NCBI GenBank assembly: GCA_016288355.1
Contig: JAEEYY010000018.1
Coordinates: forward strand, 1 to 5,441
Source of the DNA: Synergistes sp.
GTDB lineage: Bacteria > Synergistota > Synergistia > Synergistales > Synergistaceae
DNA length: 5,441 nt
Reading direction: 5' to 3'
A model generated the notes under the pieces. The model saw only the letters and a program-made list of their open reading frames with translations. It searched no databases and had not been told where the DNA came from. Shown here piece after piece: positions 5,020 to 5,441 of the stretch. Positions within the stretch are counted from its first letter, which is position 1. Each line of letters starts with the position of its first letter. The position numbers were made by a program, and so were the translations under genes.

Positions 5020-5441
5020 TCAGCGCAGTTCCGACTCCACCTTCAGCGCGTTATTAAAGAGATTATTTGCGATCATCATCACCGCAAAGGTGGTGATCTC
5101 AACAAGCTGCGCTTCGCTAAACCTCTCCTGGAGCTTATCCAGAAGTTCTGAAGAAACGCCGTTACCTTTTGTCTTTACTATCTGCCTGCCGTAAGACATC
5201 AAAAGCTCTTCTGTTTCGCTGAACTTAAAATTATTGATATCGATCTTATTCTGTTCAAGAAGATCCTGAAAATAGAGAGAGCATACGATGCAGTCATCCT
5301 CAGTTGAGATGGCATAGGCAAAAAACATGATCGACCTTGCATCCTGACTCCCCGCTGCTCTTTCCTGCATATTATAAAACCCGTCTTCCCGCGACTGGAA
5401 TGAAAGAACAGAATGAGGCAGCGCCCTCTTCTTGTTTGTGA
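5020..5441 (-). CDS. AhpD/carboxymuconolactone-decarboxylase-like protein, N-terminus outside the window
   Basis: The last 139 residues of a gene that enters from the right edge. The frame is open through the edge, and residues before the internal Met at 5370 (ALPHSVLSFQSREDGFYNM) read naturally into it. That ATG also lacks a good ribosome binding site, so I treat the gene as 5'-partial. The helical core matches the AhpD-like/CMD fold: CxxC as DDCIVC (visible residues 48-53), then SETEELLMSYGRQIVK, and a last helix pair around ERFSEAQLVEITTFAVMMIANNLFNNALKVE. AhpD-type proteins use a CxxC pair with nearby Glu and His in peroxide reduction. By spacing, the Glu position (12 before the first Cys) is Met here and the His position (4 after the second Cys) is Phe. 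A thiol-disulfide role is possible but the substrate cannot be named. The order matches the family pattern well, though overall similarity looks distant. Confidence 0.7.
   Translation of the reverse strand, partial: TNKKRALPHSVLSFQSREDGFYNMQERAAGSQDARSIMFFAYAISTEDDCIVCSLYFQDLLEQNKIDINNFKFSETEELLMSYGRQIVKTKGNGVSSELLDKLQERFSEAQLVEITTFAVMMIANNLFNNALKVESELR

Noticed and set aside
4679..5194. A 171-codon plus-strand open frame spanning the rpmE start, the intergenic region and the AhpD-like gene
   Set aside because: It runs antisense to rpmE and to the AhpD-like gene, resembles no family I recognise, and crosses the rpmE promoter. The minus-strand genes explain the coding signal at both ends.
5368..5370. 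ATG at 5370 as the true start of the AhpD-like gene
   Set aside because: The frame stays open to the window edge with plausible protein sequence, the family usually has more residues before the CxxC, and no good ribosome binding site precedes this ATG.

Overview
The window is a compact piece of a bacterial chromosome in which every supported gene lies on the minus strand. In transcription order, from right to left, these are: a partial AhpD/carboxymuconolactone-decarboxylase-like gene, rpmE (ribosomal protein L31), thyX (FAD-dependent thymidylate synthase), a DUF1385/YqhQ-type membrane protein gene, prfA (RF1), prmC (the RF1/RF2 glutamine methyltransferase) and a 3'-truncated trxB (thioredoxin reductase). 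No phage, IS element, CRISPR array, tRNA or rRNA is visible.

Base composition is moderate to slightly GC-rich. The rpmE / DUF1385 / prfA / prmC neighbourhood and the use of ThyX suggest an anaerobic bacterium of Firmicutes or Synergistota affinity, with Synergistota my preferred but unproven guess. That assignment rests on general knowledge of gene order and protein style, not on any search.

Region by region. Positions 5020-5441 hold the AhpD-like gene, which runs off the right edge. Positions 4771-5019 are intergenic and hold a long-range inverted repeat, the rpmE promoter with a palindrome over its -10 box, and the rpmE ribosome binding site. rpmE (4534-4770) is followed by a strong intrinsic terminator (4490-4520). 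thyX, DUF1385, prfA and prmC (4437 down to 888) form a tightly packed operon with overlaps of 8 and 17 bases and one 2-base gap, so translational coupling is likely. trxB follows after a 57-base gap and has its own near-consensus sigma-70-type promoter, whose -35 box overlaps the prmC stop codon.

Functionally the core is translation: L31 is part of the large ribosomal subunit, RF1 terminates at UAA/UAG, and PrmC methylates the GGQ glutamine (Gln234 here) of RF1. ThyX makes dTMP, the DUF1385 protein is an uncharacterised multi-pass membrane protein, and TrxB and the AhpD-like protein are redox-related. Most of the window is ordinary housekeeping sequence. The less explained parts are in the rpmE upstream region, the rpmE-thyX junction and the active-site changes in the AhpD-like protein.
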